Origin: Qipengyuania_C sp046254955
GTDB taxonomy: Bacteria; Pseudomonadota; Alphaproteobacteria; Sphingomonadales; Sphingomonadaceae
Length of the DNA: 64,000 nt
Direction: 5' to 3'
NCBI RefSeq assembly: GCF_046254955.1
Contig: NZ_JBJXRG010000001.1
Span: 186,001-250,000, forward strand
Shown here: piece by piece, positions 27,165 to 35,480 of the stretch
How the letters are laid out: every line of letters starts with the position of its first letter
How positions within the stretch are numbered: the stretch's first letter is position 1
Notes under the pieces: model-generated
Told to the model about the DNA's origin: nothing
Database searches by the model: none
What the model saw: the letters and a program-made list of their open reading frames with translations, nothing else
Made by a program: the position numbers and the translations under genes

Positions 27165-27370
27165 GTAACGACCCCGCTGCCGGCCGCTTCTTGATGATCA
27201 GCCTGGCCCGCTTTGGCGGTGCGATGATGGCGATATTCGGAATCATCGTTACAGCCGGTAATACTGAGTTTCCGGTTTGGCTGGGTTACCTGCTTGCGGT
27301 GCTCGGCCTCGCGACCTTCTTCCTCCTTCCGCGTACACTTGCCCGTAGGTGGCGGAGCCCGCCGGAATGA
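27161..27370 (+). CDS. Small two-helix membrane protein
   Basis: A 69-residue protein with two hydrophobic helices (about 18-33 and 39-56) and a positively charged end, RTLARRWRSPPE. ATGA overlap at both ends ties it to the HAD phosphatase and the ATP12 chaperone genes, so it is almost certainly translated. No family recognised. Confidence 0.8.
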   Translation: MSNDPAAGRFLMISLARFGGAMMAIFGIIVTAGNTEFPVWLGYLLAVLGLATFFLLPRTLARRWRSPPE

Positions 27371-28062
27371 AGCGCTTCTACCGCGAAGTTACACTGCTCG
27401 AGGTTGAAGGCGGCTGGCAGGTCGCACTCGACGGACGCCCGGTGAAGACCCAGAAGGGCAATCCCCAGCTGGTCACCAGTAATGCGCTCGGCAAATTGCT
27501 TACCGAGGAATGGGCAGGAATGGACGAGGAGTTTAGCGCCGCAGATTTGCCGCTTCGCGATCTCGCCGATCTGGCCATTGACGCTATTTCAGCCTCGCGC
27601 GATGAGACAATAGCCAAACTACTGAGCTACCTCGATACCGATACGCTTTGCTATCGTGCCGAACCGGACGAACCCCTTTTCCATCGCCAACGCGAGATGT
27701 GGGACCCGGTTCTGGAAGCCTTCGAAGCGCGCGAAGGGATAACGCTCCAGCGCGTGCACGGAATTGTCCATAAATCCCACCCCGAACATAGCATCGAACG
27801 CTTGCGGGGCCGTATGGCGCGGGAGGACGAATTCACGCTGGCCGCGCTTACCGCGATGGCCTCGCTCGCGACTTCGCTTTGCGTTGCGCTGCAAGCGTTA
27901 GAGCCCGGTGCAGACGGTGAAACTCTTTGGAATGCGGCCAATCTCGAAGAGGACTGGCAGGCCGAGCAATGGGGTGTCGACGAACAAGCCGCCGCGCGCC
28001 GCGCCAAGCGCCAGGCCGATTTTCTTAAAGCACTGGAATTTGCGCGGGCCGCTACAGCCTGA
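27367..28062 (+). CDS. ATP12-family F1-ATPase assembly chaperone
   Basis: A 231-residue relative of mitochondrial ATP12, which protects the alpha subunit of F1 before assembly. Typical elements are the N-terminal MKRFYREVTL, LDGRPVKTQKGNPQLV, EEWAGMDEEF and SYLDTDTLCYRAEPDEPL segments and the C-terminal EDWQAEQWGVDEQAAARRA helix. I prefer ATG 27367, which overlaps the previous stop (ATGA); a GTG at 27349 is also in frame. Such homologues are standard in alphaproteobacteria. It is the last gene of the crcB operon. Confidence 0.9.
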   Translation: MKRFYREVTLLEVEGGWQVALDGRPVKTQKGNPQLVTSNALGKLLTEEWAGMDEEFSAADLPLRDLADLAIDAISASRDETIAKLLSYLDTDTLCYRAEPDEPLFHRQREMWDPVLEAFEAREGITLQRVHGIVHKSHPEHSIERLRGRMAREDEFTLAALTAMASLATSLCVALQALEPGADGETLWNAANLEEDWQAEQWGVDEQAAARRAKRQADFLKALEFARAATA

Positions 28063-28074
28063 CCTTGAAGGTGC

Positions 28075-28677
28075 TTACTCGCCCATCCAGTCGGCGATCT
28101 GCCCCGCTACGTCATTGGCTACCTGGTTGAGCGCCGGACCAACAAACTCCACCTCGGCGGGAATGCCCGAAACACGCGATTCAAAGCGCTGCGTCATGAT
28201 CTGTGCATCGGAACCACGACGTACAGCATCGAACACAATCACCACGCTGGAAGTCGGCGCATCATAGCCAAACTCACGGATCGTACCGCTCAGCCCGTCC
28301 CTAACGCCCAAACCTGGATTTGATCCGTCGATCACCACACGGTTGGACCGCGTGCGGATCGTCTCGGCAACGAGGCGTCGGAACAGGCGTGCGGGCTTCT
28401 CAACCCACACCGCATCTTTGAGATAAGCGAGCTCGCTTTCGCTAACCGTTACGGGAACACGCACGACGTCGATTGCAGCAGGAGCCTCGAATTCGGCCAA
28501 GGCCAAAGCGCTGCCCGGCGCACCCGCAGCGCTCGCCCCTGCAGGCACGCTGGTATTCGCCGTCAGCGTCAGAAGGCTGTCGGGCGGCTCGTTACCCAGG
28601 CTGACACAAGCAGCAAGCGAAGCCAGCGAGAGCGTGGCGACGACGGTTTTGACTCTGGGCATCATGGGACTGTCCAT
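28075..28677 (-). CDS. ABC-type transport auxiliary lipoprotein (PqiC/DUF330-like)
   Basis: A 200-residue lipoprotein with signal peptide and lipobox LASLAAC, so it should be lipidated at the Cys near residue 24 and sit in the periplasm or outer membrane. The body contains AVWVEKPARLFRRLVAETI and SGTIREFGYD, typical of the ABC_trans_aux fold. It is the last gene of a lipid transport operon, 10 bases after the MCE gene. The start could be ATG 28677, 28665 or 28662; ribosome sites do not separate them. It likely helps pass lipids between the membranes. Confidence 0.85.
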   Translation of the reverse strand: MDSPMMPRVKTVVATLSLASLAACVSLGNEPPDSLLTLTANTSVPAGASAAGAPGSALALAEFEAPAAIDVVRVPVTVSESELAYLKDAVWVEKPARLFRRLVAETIRTRSNRVVIDGSNPGLGVRDGLSGTIREFGYDAPTSSVVIVFDAVRRGSDAQIMTQRFESRVSGIPAEVEFVGPALNQVANDVAGQIADWMGE

Positions 28678-28687
28678 TCCTGCCGGA

Positions 28688-29635
28688 TCACGGCTTATAA
28701 TCGGGCAAGGCCGGACCGCTCAGCACGGCTCCCGCCCCCTGGTTTTCAAGTCGCTCGGTGACGTTGCGCAGCGCAGCGCTGGTCGCCTTGAGATCGCGCA
28801 ATGCAGCATCAGCTGCTGGCAAAGTGCTTTCGGACAACTGGCGCGCTGCAGGGCGCGTATCTTCGAGCGTCGCCGAGAGCGATTTCGCGGCCTGATCAGC
28901 CGATTTCAACGTTTCGCGCATTTGGCGAGACAAGGCCTGACCATCCTCGTTAAGTATCTGATCAGTCGAGGCCATGACTTTTTCAAACTGGTCGAGCGCT
29001 TCGCTCGACTCGCGCAGGGTTATCTGGAGTTCGGCCATGGTCCGTTCGACCTGCGGCGCGGCATCGGCCAGCGCAGCGGTCATCTGGTTGGTATTCGCGA
29101 GAATACCCGCGATTTCGCCTTGGTTGCGATCGGACAGCATCTCGGTCAGTCGCTCGGTAAGCGTCGCCAGCCGTTCTAGCAACAAAGGCGCATTCGAAAG
29201 CAGTTCACCCAGGCCGCCGGGCTTGGGCGGGATGACCGGAACACCTTCGGGACATGCGGTCGTTTCGCAAGTGATCGCCTCGGCTCCGGCGCGCGCGCCA
29301 TCGAGCAGGATCGTCGAAACGCCGGTGAAAGAGCCCTGTATCGTTGCGGTAGTACCGACCAGCACCGGAACTTCATCGTCGATTTTCATGCGAACGCGTA
29401 CGAATTCGGGGTCCTTGTCCCACAGCCGAATCTGGCTGACCTGCCCCACGGGCACGCCCGCGAAAGTCACCTGCGAACCATTGGCGAGCCCAGCGACAGA
29501 CTGCTTGAAAAATACGTCGTATTCGTCCTGCGCGCCCTTGCCCCAGCCCGCGATCCATACGATCGCCAGCGCCAGCGCAGCGAGCAACGCCAGCGTGACC
29601 GCACCTACCCAGACATGATTGGCCCGTGTTTCCAT
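28688..29635 (-). CDS. MCE-domain lipid transport protein (MlaD-like)
   Basis: A 315-residue protein with one N-terminal membrane helix (about 9-30), an MCE domain (about 38-115: GLANGSQVTFAGVPVGQVSQ, GSFTGVSTILLDG) and a long helical C-terminal region rich in Glu, Leu and Ala (150-300). MCE proteins form hexameric rings or tubes that carry phospholipids across the periplasm. The long helical tail resembles bridge-forming MCE proteins rather than the short E. coli MlaD. It lies 10 bases after the ATPase gene. Confidence 0.9.
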   Translation of the reverse strand: METRANHVWVGAVTLALLAALALAIVWIAGWGKGAQDEYDVFFKQSVAGLANGSQVTFAGVPVGQVSQIRLWDKDPEFVRVRMKIDDEVPVLVGTTATIQGSFTGVSTILLDGARAGAEAITCETTACPEGVPVIPPKPGGLGELLSNAPLLLERLATLTERLTEMLSDRNQGEIAGILANTNQMTAALADAAPQVERTMAELQITLRESSEALDQFEKVMASTDQILNEDGQALSRQMRETLKSADQAAKSLSATLEDTRPAARQLSESTLPAADAALRDLKATSAALRNVTERLENQGAGAVLSGPALPDYKP

Positions 29636-29645
29636 TCGGTTACCC

Positions 29646-30566
29646 CTATGCCTTGCCTTGCGGCGGGTTGTCCAACGCTTTGACCGCTTGCGCAGCGATG
29701 GGCTTGTCCATGTGCTGGCGCAATTCGTCGAGTGCCTGAGCAGTCAGCGCAGCTCGACCACGCGGACCATTGAAGTATTCCTGGATCCACGGATGGTCGA
29801 GAGCCATCAAATTGGGCACCGTGTCGATAGCGATCACCTTGCGATCGGCAATCACTGCAACGCGGTCGCAAATTTCGTGGAGGGTATCGAGGTCATGCGT
29901 GATGAGAAAGACCGTAAGCCCGAGCGTGTCGGTCAATTCGCGCGTAAGCTGGTCGAACTTGGCTGCACCGATTGGATCGAGACCTGCTGTCGGCTCATCG
30001 AGAAACAGCAGCTCCGGATCTAGCGCCAGCGCCCGGGCGAGCCCGGCGCGTTTGCGCATACCGCCTGAAAGCTCACTCGGGTACTTGCTCACAGCCTCTT
30101 CCGGGAGCCCGGAAAGCATAACCTTGTAACGGGCAATCTCTTCCAGCAGATCGTCTTCGATCTCGGGATAGAACTGCTTGATCGGGACCTGGACATTTTC
30201 GCCTACGGTCAACGTCGAAAACAGCGCGCCGCCCTGGAACAATACGCCCCAACGATTGCGCACACCAATCACCTCGTCAGGCTCGGCATCGGTGATCGAA
30301 CGGCCGAAGACCTCTACATCTCCCTCGTTTGGGATCTGCAACCCAATGATAGAACGCATCAACACGGACTTCCCGGAACCGGAACCGCCGACTACGCCGA
30401 GGATCTCGCCGCGCCTGACTTTGAGGCCGAGATCTTCATGCACTGTCTGCTCGCCGAAGCGGTTGACCAGGCCCTCGACAACCACCGGATGGTCGCCGCG
30501 ATACCGTTCCACATGCCGGTGTTCTTCGCGAACAGCGAAGGGGGAAGAGGCGTTATTCATCCCCAT
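29646..30566 (-). CDS. mlaF: ABC transporter ATPase, MlaF-like
   Basis: A 306-residue ATPase of the lipid transport complex. Walker A is GGSGSGKS at 60-67; the signature is ELSGGMRKRAGLARAL; Walker B is LLFLDEPTAGLDP; the switch His is in LITHDLDTL. ATG 30560, giving an ATGA overlap with the permease stop, is as likely as ATG 30566. The last about 55 residues extend past the ATPase core. Confidence 0.92.
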   Translation of the reverse strand: MGMNNASSPFAVREEHRHVERYRGDHPVVVEGLVNRFGEQTVHEDLGLKVRRGEILGVVGGSGSGKSVLMRSIIGLQIPNEGDVEVFGRSITDAEPDEVIGVRNRWGVLFQGGALFSTLTVGENVQVPIKQFYPEIEDDLLEEIARYKVMLSGLPEEAVSKYPSELSGGMRKRAGLARALALDPELLFLDEPTAGLDPIGAAKFDQLTRELTDTLGLTVFLITHDLDTLHEICDRVAVIADRKVIAIDTVPNLMALDHPWIQEYFNGPRGRAALTAQALDELRQHMDKPIAAQAVKALDNPPQGKA

Positions 30567-31669
30567 CCGATCTCAGTGAAGAACACCGCAAAGAACGCAT
30601 CGAGTACGATGACGGCGAAGATCGCCTGCACCACCGCCTTGGTAGTGCGCAGGCCGACATCTTCGGAATTCCCTTTCACCTGCATGCCCTGGTAGCAACC
30701 GGTCAGCCCGATAATCAGCCCGAACACCGGCGCTTTTATCAGCCCTACCCACACATCGTAGATCGGCACTACGTCCTTGATCCGCTCGAGGAAATTCCAG
30801 AACGGAATTCCCAGTGCTATCTCCGAAATGAACGCCCCGCCAATGATGGCCATAACCGCAGCATAAAAGCCCAGCAGCACCATCATGAAGGTTACTGCGA
30901 GTATCCGCGGGATGATCAGCGCCTCCAGCGGAGAGATGCCGATCGTGCGCATAGCGTCGATCTCTTCGGTCAGTTTCATCGTGCCGATTTGAGCGGCGAA
31001 GGCTGAGCCAGAGCGGCCGGCGACCATGATCGCGGTCATCAAGACACCCAACTCGCGCAGGGTGATCCGGCCGACGAGATTGACCGTAAGCGTTTCCGCC
31101 CCGAACTGCTGAAGTTGGACCGCACCTTGTTGAGCGATGACGATGCCAATCAAGAAGCTCATCAGGCCGATGATTCCGAGCGCCTCGACGCCGACTAGTT
31201 CCATCTGGCGAACCAGCGCCTTGACGCGAAAGCGGCGGGGATTGCGGATCAGGCTACCGGCAGCAATGAGTACCGCACCAAGGAACCCGACGACGCTGCG
31301 TGTTCCATCGCGCATTTCATAGGCGCGTTCACCGACACGGGCCGGCACGCGCTCGCGCAGATTAACGTGCGGCGGGAGGATTTCCTCATTGCTCTTGCTT
31401 TGGCTGACCGCTTCGATCAGCCGCGAAGCGCGGTTGCTCGCCCCTTCGATCTCCGCATTATGCTCACGCGCCATTCGGCAGATGATCCAGGCGCCTACCG
31501 TATCGATCTCCTGGACCTGGGAGATATCGATCGATCGCAGCGCCGCATCAATCTCCAGCAAATCCTGGTCGATCGCGCCGATTGTCGAGATCAGGTAAGG
31601 GCCGGATAGCACCAGTCGAGGGGACGAATCCCCCGTTTCTTCAATATCGTATACGGCCCCGCCTTGCAT
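30557..31669 (-). CDS. mlaE: MlaE-family permease with N-terminal STAS-like domain
   Basis: A 370-residue membrane protein. Residues 1 to about 100 are soluble and resemble a STAS/MlaB-like domain (EIDAALRSIDISQVQEIDTV). Then an interfacial helix and the MlaE core follow: GIVIAQQGAVQLQQFGAE, TAIMVAGRSGSAFAAQIGTM and EEIDAMRTIGISPLEALI. Fusion of the STAS part replaces a separate MlaB, and none is encoded here. The ATG has no clear Shine-Dalgarno sequence. First gene of the operon mlaE-mlaF-mlaD-like-lipoprotein. Confidence 0.92.
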   Translation of the reverse strand: MQGGAVYDIEETGDSSPRLVLSGPYLISTIGAIDQDLLEIDAALRSIDISQVQEIDTVGAWIICRMAREHNAEIEGASNRASRLIEAVSQSKSNEEILPPHVNLRERVPARVGERAYEMRDGTRSVVGFLGAVLIAAGSLIRNPRRFRVKALVRQMELVGVEALGIIGLMSFLIGIVIAQQGAVQLQQFGAETLTVNLVGRITLRELGVLMTAIMVAGRSGSAFAAQIGTMKLTEEIDAMRTIGISPLEALIIPRILAVTFMMVLLGFYAAVMAIIGGAFISEIALGIPFWNFLERIKDVVPIYDVWVGLIKAPVFGLIIGLTGCYQGMQVKGNSEDVGLRTTKAVVQAIFAVIVLDAFFAVFFTEIGWG

Positions 31670-31787
31670 GATCGCGCAGGTATGCTGGCAAAATCATCCA
31701 ATCACAAGGCGCTTGCGTCACAATAGTTCGTTGCATCGCACAATAGGCGCTGGCATGGGAATTTGCCTGTAATTTGCGGCTCCAGCG

Positions 31788-31854
31788 CTCTCCCCCCTTC
31801 CAACCACCCGATATGGTAACCTTAAGGCTATCGGATGGTTGGAAGGGGGGAGAG
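31788..31854. repeat. Long inverted repeat upstream of valS
   Basis: Arms 31788-31813 and 31829-31854 are 26 bases each and complementary except for one position; the loop of 15 bases contains the palindrome CCTTAAGG. The left arm is pyrimidine-rich (six consecutive C) and the right arm purine-rich. No T-run follows on either strand, so it is not an ordinary terminator. It ends 37 bases before the valS start and lies between divergent mlaE and valS. Confidence 0.9.
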
Positions 31855-31891
31855 GGCCGGCACCGACTGGGAGCGCGAGCGAACCGAGTTA

Positions 31892-34741
31892 ATGACCAAC
31901 GAACTATCAACCACCTTTAACCCCGCCGAAATCGAGGCGCGCTGGTACTCCCATTGGGAAGAAAACGACCTTTTCCGCCCCGAACGGCCCGATGCCGAAC
32001 CCTATACGATCGTCAATCCTCCGCCGAATGTGACCGGTTCGCTCCATATCGGCCATGCGCTCGACAACGCGCTGCAGGATATCGTGATCCGTTACGAAAG
32101 GCTGCGCGGCAAGGATGCGCTGTGGGTGGTGGGCACCGATCACGCCGGGATCGCAACGCAGATGGTGGTTGAGCGCAATCTTGCCAGCCAGGGCGTGAAG
32201 CGCACCGATATGAGCCGCGAGGCATTCAACGATCATATCTGGGAATGGAAGGAACAGTCCGGCGGGACGATTACCCGCCAGCTGCGCCGACTGGGCTGCT
32301 CAATGGATTGGTCTCGCGAGCAGTTCACCATGGACGAGCATTTCAGCCAGGCGGTGCTCAAGGTATTCGTCGACCTCTACAAAGACGGACTGATCTATCG
32401 CGACAAGCGACTGGTAAACTGGGACCCTGCTCTCAAGACCGCGATTTCGGATCTCGAAGTCGAGAGCCGCGAAGTGAATGGCCACATGTGGCACTTCAAA
32501 TATCCCTTGGCGGGCGGCGAAACCTATACCTATGTCGAACGCGACGAGGACGGCAATGTGGTGCTCGAAGAAGAGCGCGACTACATCTCGATCGCCACCA
32601 CCCGCCCGGAAACCATGCTCGGCGACGGTGCCGTGGCGGTTCATCCGGATGACAAACGCTATGCGCCGATCGTGGGCAAGCTGTGCGAAATACCGGTCGG
32701 CCCCAAGGAACATCGCCGCCTCATCCCGATCATAACCGACGATTATCCCGATCCCGAATTCGGCTCGGGCGCGGTGAAAATTACCGGTGCGCATGACGAG
32801 AACGACTACGGCGTGGCGCAGCGAGGGGGCATCCCGATGTACCGCCTGATGGACGAAGTCGCCGCCATGCGCAGCGACGGCGCGCCTTATGCGGAAGCGG
32901 CAGCGCGGGCGCAGGAGATTGCCGGCGGGGCTGCGTGGGATGCCAAGGAAGTCGACACGCTGAACCTCGTTCCCGACGAGTATCGGGGGCTCGACCGGTA
33001 CGAGGCGCGCAAGCGCGTGGTCGCGGACATCGAAGCCGAAGGACTGATGATAACGGTCGAGGACAAGCGCATCATGCAGCCGTTCGGAGACCGCGGCGGC
33101 GTGGTGATCGAGCCGATGCTGACTGACCAGTGGTATGTTAATGCCGCAGAACTGGCGAAAAAGCCGATCGCGGCGGTCAAATCCGGCGAGATCGAGATCG
33201 TCCCGAAGAGCTGGGAAAAGACCTTCTTCAACTGGATGGAAAACATCCAGCCGTGGTGCGTTTCGCGCCAGCTGTGGTGGGGACACCAGATACCCGCATG
33301 GTACGACGAAGAGGGTAAGGCCTACGTAGCACCGACCCAAGAGGAAGCACAGGCGCAGGCCGGAGAAGGCGTGGCGCTGACGCAGGACGAAGACGTCCTA
33401 GATACTTGGTTTTCCTCGGCCCTATGGCCTTTCGGGACACTGGGGTGGCCCGAAAAGACCGAGCTACTCGAACGCCACTATCCCAATAACCTTCTGATCA
33501 GCGGCTTTGATATCCTGTTCTTCTGGGATGCCCGCATGATGATGTGGGGCTATTACAACATGGGCGAACGCCCGTGGGAGAAGCTTTATCTCCACGGCCT
33601 CGTGCGCGCGCCCGACGGACAAAAGATGTCCAAGTCCAAGGGCAACGTGGTCGATCCGCTCGGCCTGATCGACCAGTTCGGGGCCGATGCGCTGCGCTTC
33701 TTCATGGCGGCAATGGAAAGCCAGGGCCGCGATATCAAGATGGACGAGCAGCGGATCAAGGGTTATCGCAATTTCGCGACAAAGCTCTGGAATGCCACAC
33801 GGTATTGCCAGTCGAATGGGATCGGCGCATCCACCACGCTGGCCGCACCCAAGGCGCGTATGGCCGTCAACCAGTGGATCATCGGCGAGGTCCAGCAGAC
33901 CGTCGAGTCGCTCGATAAAGCGATGGCCGAGCTGCGCTTCGATGCCGCCGCCAACACAATCTATCACTTTACCTGGGATCGCTTCTGCGACTGGTATCTC
34001 GAGCTGATCAAACCCGTCCTGATCAATGACGACGAGCAAGCCCCCGCCTCGCCTGAAGCTATCGCGGAAACGCGCACGGTCGCCGGATGGGTGCTCGACC
34101 AGATCTTGGTCATGCTGCACCCATTCATGCCCTTCATCACCGAAGAGCTGTGGCATGCCCAGGGCAAAACAAGCGGGCGTGAGCGAAGCTACGACCTGAT
34201 CGTAGCAAAATGGCCCAACCCGCGTGCCGAAGTGAGCAAGGATGCGACCGACCCGGTCAACTGGATGATCGAGTTTACAACCAATGCGCGAGCAGCCCGC
34301 AACGAACTAGGCATTCCTCCTAGCAAGCGAATGCGCGCGGTGATCCAGAACCCGTCGCCGGTTGCGATGAAGGTTTTCACCGGCAATGGGGCTGCAGCAA
34401 TCGAACGACTTTCACGCGTCGGTCCCTTCGTGATGTGCGGCAAGATCGGCGATGAGGAAACGCCCTTGATTGCGCCAAAGCCGGCGATGGAAATCGCGGT
34501 AGGCGAAGATGTGCTGCTGGTCGATCTTCAGGGGGTCATTGACGTCGAGGCGGAACAGTCGCGGCTTGCAAAGGCGCTGGAAGCTTCGACCAAGGAAGCC
34601 AAGTCGCTCGAAGGGCGGCTGTCCAATGCCAATTTCGTCGAGCGCGCCAAGCCCGAAGCGGTCGAAAAGGCCCGCGCCGATCACGCGCATCATGCGGCAG
34701 AAGTCGAGCGGCTAGAAGCGGCGCTGGCACGGCTGGGATGA
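31892..34741 (+). CDS. valS: Valyl-tRNA synthetase
   Basis: A 949-residue class I synthetase that charges tRNA(Val) and edits Thr-tRNA(Val). HIGH is at 52-55 in PPPNVTGSLHIGHALDNA and KMSKS at 578-582; ATTRPETMLGD belongs to the editing domain; the anticodon-binding domain and a C-terminal coiled coil (AEQSRLAKALEASTKEAKSL) follow. ATG 31892 gives the family-like N-terminus leading into FNPAEIEARWYSHWE. An in-frame ATG at 31835 lies inside the inverted repeat and is unlikely. Queuosine gene queE follows directly. Confidence 0.97.
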   Translation: MTNELSTTFNPAEIEARWYSHWEENDLFRPERPDAEPYTIVNPPPNVTGSLHIGHALDNALQDIVIRYERLRGKDALWVVGTDHAGIATQMVVERNLASQGVKRTDMSREAFNDHIWEWKEQSGGTITRQLRRLGCSMDWSREQFTMDEHFSQAVLKVFVDLYKDGLIYRDKRLVNWDPALKTAISDLEVESREVNGHMWHFKYPLAGGETYTYVERDEDGNVVLEEERDYISIATTRPETMLGDGAVAVHPDDKRYAPIVGKLCEIPVGPKEHRRLIPIITDDYPDPEFGSGAVKITGAHDENDYGVAQRGGIPMYRLMDEVAAMRSDGAPYAEAAARAQEIAGGAAWDAKEVDTLNLVPDEYRGLDRYEARKRVVADIEAEGLMITVEDKRIMQPFGDRGGVVIEPMLTDQWYVNAAELAKKPIAAVKSGEIEIVPKSWEKTFFNWMENIQPWCVSRQLWWGHQIPAWYDEEGKAYVAPTQEEAQAQAGEGVALTQDEDVLDTWFSSALWPFGTLGWPEKTELLERHYPNNLLISGFDILFFWDARMMMWGYYNMGERPWEKLYLHGLVRAPDGQKMSKSKGNVVDPLGLIDQFGADALRFFMAAMESQGRDIKMDEQRIKGYRNFATKLWNATRYCQSNGIGASTTLAAPKARMAVNQWIIGEVQQTVESLDKAMAELRFDAAANTIYHFTWDRFCDWYLELIKPVLINDDEQAPASPEAIAETRTVAGWVLDQILVMLHPFMPFITEELWHAQGKTSGRERSYDLIVAKWPNPRAEVSKDATDPVNWMIEFTTNARAARNELGIPPSKRMRAVIQNPSPVAMKVFTGNGAAAIERLSRVGPFVMCGKIGDEETPLIAPKPAMEIAVGEDVLLVDLQGVIDVEAEQSRLAKALEASTKEAKSLEGRLSNANFVERAKPEAVEKARADHAHHAAEVERLEAALARLG

Positions 34742-34742
34742 T

Positions 34743-35480
34743 GTGGCACAGCTAGTCCTTGCCACCGATGATACCGGCCGGCCGGAGATCTTCTCCAGCC
34801 TGCAAGGCGAAGGGCCGAGCGCGGGCATGCCCGTTGCATTCGTCCGCCTCTCGCGCTGCAACCTTGCCTGCGTGTGGTGCGACACCGCCTATACGTGGCA
34901 TTTCGATGGAGATGACCGTCCTCACCGCGATGGCAAGACCTTCGGGCGCAAGGCCAACCAGGTAACTCTCGATGCCACCGCTGTGGCCGAGCGTATCCTT
35001 GCGCTAGGCCAGAAACACCTCGTCATCACGGGGGGAGAACCACTGATGCAGGCCGCTGCCCTCGCCGACTTGCTGGCAGCTCTTCCGGACATGGAAATCG
35101 AGATCGAGACAAATGGTACGGTCAAACCGCCCAGCCACGTCGACATTCGGGTTGACCAGTACAATGTCAGCCCCAAGCTCGCGCATTCGGGCAATGCTGC
35201 CGAACTCGCGCTGATCCCCGAGCGGCTGGACGACTATGCAGCCGATCCGCGGGCCTACTTCAAATTCGTGATCGCTCAAGCCTCGGATGTGGACGAGGTG
35301 CTCGCGCTGCAAGCGCGTTACCGCTTTCCAGCCAGCCGCACTTTCCTGATGCCCGAAGGCACCGACAGTGCAACGCTGCGCGAAAGGGAGGAATGGCTCG
35401 CGCCGCTATGCCTCAAGCATGGATTCCGGATGTCGGATCGCCTGCATATCCATCTTTACGGGGATACACGGGGGACTTAG
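34743..35480 (+). CDS. queE: 7-carboxy-7-deazaguanine synthase
   Basis: A 245-residue radical-SAM enzyme that rearranges carboxytetrahydropterin to 7-carboxy-7-deazaguanine in queuosine synthesis. The cluster motif is CNLACVWC (Cys39, Cys43, Cys46), preceded by IFSSLQGEGPSAGMP, with VITGGEPL for SAM binding. The start is GTG, one base after the valS stop, so it is probably translated by coupling. Other que genes are not in the window. Its stop overlaps the stop of the convergent ATPase gene. Confidence 0.93.
   Translation: MAQLVLATDDTGRPEIFSSLQGEGPSAGMPVAFVRLSRCNLACVWCDTAYTWHFDGDDRPHRDGKTFGRKANQVTLDATAVAERILALGQKHLVITGGEPLMQAAALADLLAALPDMEIEIETNGTVKPPSHVDIRVDQYNVSPKLAHSGNAAELALIPERLDDYAADPRAYFKFVIAQASDVDEVLALQARYRFPASRTFLMPEGTDSATLREREEWLAPLCLKHGFRMSDRLHIHLYGDTRGT

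Noticed and set aside
31835..31891. Earlier in-frame ATG for valS
   Set aside because: It lies in the right arm of the inverted repeat and the added 19 residues do not look like a ValS N-terminus; kept only as an alternative in the findings.
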